Made by a program: the position numbers and the translations under genes. Positions 31,364 to 31,488 of a stretch of 31,488 bases of DNA are shown here, in pieces (the first letter of the stretch is position 1; each line of letters opens with the position of its first letter). Under the pieces are notes generated by a model, which saw only the letters and a program-made list of their open reading frames with translations, was not told the DNA's origin and ran no database searches. Location of the stretch: assembly GCA_028565635.1 (NCBI GenBank), contig JAOXYB010028067.1, forward strand, positions 1-31,488, given 5' to 3'. This stretch comes from Phoronis ovalis. Taxonomy: Eukaryota > Phoronida > Phoronidae.

Positions 31364-31488
31364 TTCCCGGGGGGGTAACAGTCAGAATACCTGGGTACGC
31401 ATGTTCGTTACAAAAACAGGGTGAAAGGGTATGTTTTTCAGCATTCAGACCGGACACCCAGTACGCCCTGAAAAGGGTATAAAATAGC
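31364..31488. mobile_element. Edge of a third motif-array element, cut by window end
   Basis: Starts CCCGGGGGGGTAACAG, then GGGTACGCATGTTCGTTAC, similar to the ends of the 5974-6454 element (inward GGGTACCCATGTTCGTCCG). The interior GGGTGAAAGGGTATGTTTTT and CCCTGAAAAGGGTA recall the motif arrays. The other end lies beyond the window. Confidence 0.6.

Overview
This is animal (metazoan) nuclear DNA. Protein-coding genes are split by GT-AG introns, intergenic and intronic DNA is AT-rich, and the recognisable products are metazoan: a voltage-gated K+ channel, an SLC16-type transporter, a core-2-type beta-1,6-GlcNAc transferase, and secreted multidomain proteins with WxxW, C-type lectin, WSC, EGF, LamG and PAN modules. 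That domain mix, a tRNA-headed SINE-like repeat and dense small inverted-repeat elements fit a marine invertebrate, perhaps a bivalve or other lophotrochozoan. The sequence alone does not settle the phylum.

Layout. 1-2340: two short tandem duplications and a decayed Merlin-type (ISXO2/DDE) transposase on the minus strand. 3906-5618: an intact two-exon Kv channel gene (+). 5974-7419: a motif-array MITE with a 7-bp target duplication, a hairpin and a larger inverted-repeat element. 9874-15188: a seven-exon secreted-protein gene (+), with signal peptide, half a WxxW domain, a two-exon C-type lectin domain, the other half of WxxW, WSC and EGF repeats. The lectin exons sit inside the WxxW domain as a phase 0-0 cassette. 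The gene carries at least five lesions and is probably a pseudogene or severely damaged allele. 16181-16712: TATA-like box, tRNA-derived SINE and a possible unknown exon. 17852-18171: 85-bp tandem repeat. 18479-20214: a decayed LamG-PAN gene on the minus strand. 20971-21456: hairpin repeat family. 23238-26833: an intact five-exon SLC16 (monocarboxylate-transporter-like) gene (+). 26983-27560: a foldback with a nested hairpin. 28350-30846: an intact two-exon GCNT-like glycosyltransferase (-). 31364-31488: the edge of another element.

The genes do not form a pathway; this is ordinary eukaryotic neighbourhood. The contrast in coding integrity stands out: channel, transporter and glycosyltransferase read open through every splice junction, while both secreted adhesion/lectin-type genes carry stops and frameshifts. 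That pattern argues against uniform sequencing error and for birth and death of secreted recognition-type genes. The items most worth a second look are the lectin cassette inside WxxW, the Kv channel with a charge-depleted S4 and altered S6 proline motif, and inverted-repeat elements filled with a repeated short G/C-rich motif.
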